A stretch of 6,059 nucleotides of DNA from contig CAMCUJ010000095.1 of the NCBI GenBank assembly GCA_945878965.1, positions 1 through 6,059 of the forward strand. The letters are read 5' to 3'. The notes under the pieces are model-generated. The model did not search any database and was not told the DNA's origin. It saw only the letters and a list, made by a program, of their open reading frames with translations. A program made the position numbers and the translations under genes. The DNA is from an uncultured Clostridia bacterium (lineage in GTDB: Bacteria; Bacillota; Clostridia; Monoglobales; Monoglobaceae). Below are positions 5,393-6,059 of the stretch, piece by piece; position 1 is the stretch's first letter; each line of letters starts with the position of its first letter.

Positions 5393-6059
5393 ATGAGTGT
5401 TTTTAACTATATGGATAACAGACAGATTAAAAGCTGTGGAAAATGCGGTGTTGAAATAAGTAATATGAGCGTTGTAACAGACGGAAAGACTATTCTTAAG
5501 GATGTAAACTTAAGTGTCCACTGCGGTGAGTTTATGGCGATAATCGGCTGTAACGGTGCCGGTAAAACAACGCTTTTAAAGGCTATTCTTAATGAAATAA
5601 AATATAGCGGTGATATCAGATTTGTAGACCATTGCGGCTGCGGAGTTGAGCATGCGCATGTCGGGTATGTTCCTCAGAGCTTTTATTTTGATAAAAGCTC
5701 TTCCGTAAGCGTTCTTGACTTTATGAATTCATATCATAATCCGTACCCTGTATTTTTGGGGCATAAAGCAAAAAAACGCAAAAACATTTTAGAGATGCTT
5801 AAAAAGGTAGAGTGTACGCATCTTATTGACAGAAAGCTCGGAGAGCTTTCCGGCGGTGAAATGCAGAGAATTATGCTTGCATTTGCACTTAATCCCGTTC
5901 CGGATTTGCTTATTTTGGATGAGCCTATTTCGGGAGTTGATCAGCGTGGAATGGATTTGTTTTATAAGCTTGTTGCAGACCTTCGCTGCGAGCATCATAT
6001 AGCAGTTCTGCTTGTTTCTCACGACTTTGCCTTAGTTGAAAAATATGCGACAAAGGCGG
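5393..6059 (+). CDS. znuC: Zinc/metal ABC transporter ATPase (partial, cut by the right edge)
   Basis: The first 222 codons of an ABC ATPase are present and the frame is still open at the window end. Its place after znuA makes it the energising subunit of the zinc importer on the inner face of the membrane. Walker A is GCNGAGKTT (52-60), the Q-loop glutamine is Q95 (YVPQSF), the signature is LSGGE (152-156), Walker B is LLILDEP (172-178) and the H-loop histidine is H210 (SHD). Unusual points are C15-X2-C18 before the domain, C44 just ahead of Walker A, C53 within it, and a Cys/His cluster at 80-89 (HCGCGVEHAH). The start is uncertain: AAAGG abuts the ATG at 5393, leaving no spacing. The frame also continues upstream through a TTG at 5363, and ATG 5411 is another option. 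The permease gene should follow outside the window. Confidence 0.88.
   Translation, partial: MSVFNYMDNRQIKSCGKCGVEISNMSVVTDGKTILKDVNLSVHCGEFMAIIGCNGAGKTTLLKAILNEIKYSGDIRFVDHCGCGVEHAHVGYVPQSFYFDKSSSVSVLDFMNSYHNPYPVFLGHKAKKRKNILEMLKKVECTHLIDRKLGELSGGEMQRIMLAFALNPVPDLLILDEPISGVDQRGMDLFYKLVADLRCEHHIAVLLVSHDFALVEKYATKA

Noticed and set aside
5789..6022. Open frame on the minus strand near the right edge
   Set aside because: Antisense to the signature, Walker B and H-loop region of the ATPase, which is clearly the coding strand.

Overview
The window is AT-rich, with A/T-ending codons, strong GGAGG/AAGGA ribosome-binding sites and sigma-A-like promoters. It looks like a chromosomal stretch of a low-GC Gram-positive anaerobe, most likely a gut member of the Clostridia. 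Support comes from a PflX-type radical SAM protein (an anaerobe-flavoured family), a ComF protein, and a lipoprotein zinc-binding protein whose ATPase partner carries a Cys/His-decorated N-terminus. Genus cannot be told from this sequence.

Layout, left to right. The first ~120 bases appear to hold the 3' end of an unrecognised gene. A PflX-like radical SAM gene (+) follows. Next is a ~250-base gap between convergent genes, which carries three palindromic repeat units sharing outer flanks but not cores. Then truA (-) and comF (+) diverge from a 55-base gap, and the best promoter candidate for each lies inside the other's coding region. comF meets an M20-family amidohydrolase gene (-) tail to tail, with a 17-base overlap. 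After a second ~240-base gap holding divergent promoters comes a zinc/metal-uptake operon (+): a lipoprotein substrate-binding protein (znuA-like), a 135-base spacer with competing hairpins, and a metal ABC ATPase (znuC-like) cut by the window's right edge. The permease (znuB) and perhaps a Zur-type regulator would be expected further right.

The genes are mainly housekeeping or physiological: tRNA pseudouridylation, a ComF phosphoribosyltransferase-fold protein, a metallo-amidohydrolase and zinc import. They do not form one pathway; only the last two are clearly a functional unit. I see no defence system, prophage, insertion sequence, CRISPR array, rRNA or tRNA. The items most worth a second look are the three-unit palindromic element, the hairpins between the two transporter genes, the Cys/His-rich ATPase and the crossed divergent promoters of truA and comF. 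None of these by itself shows a new biological system.
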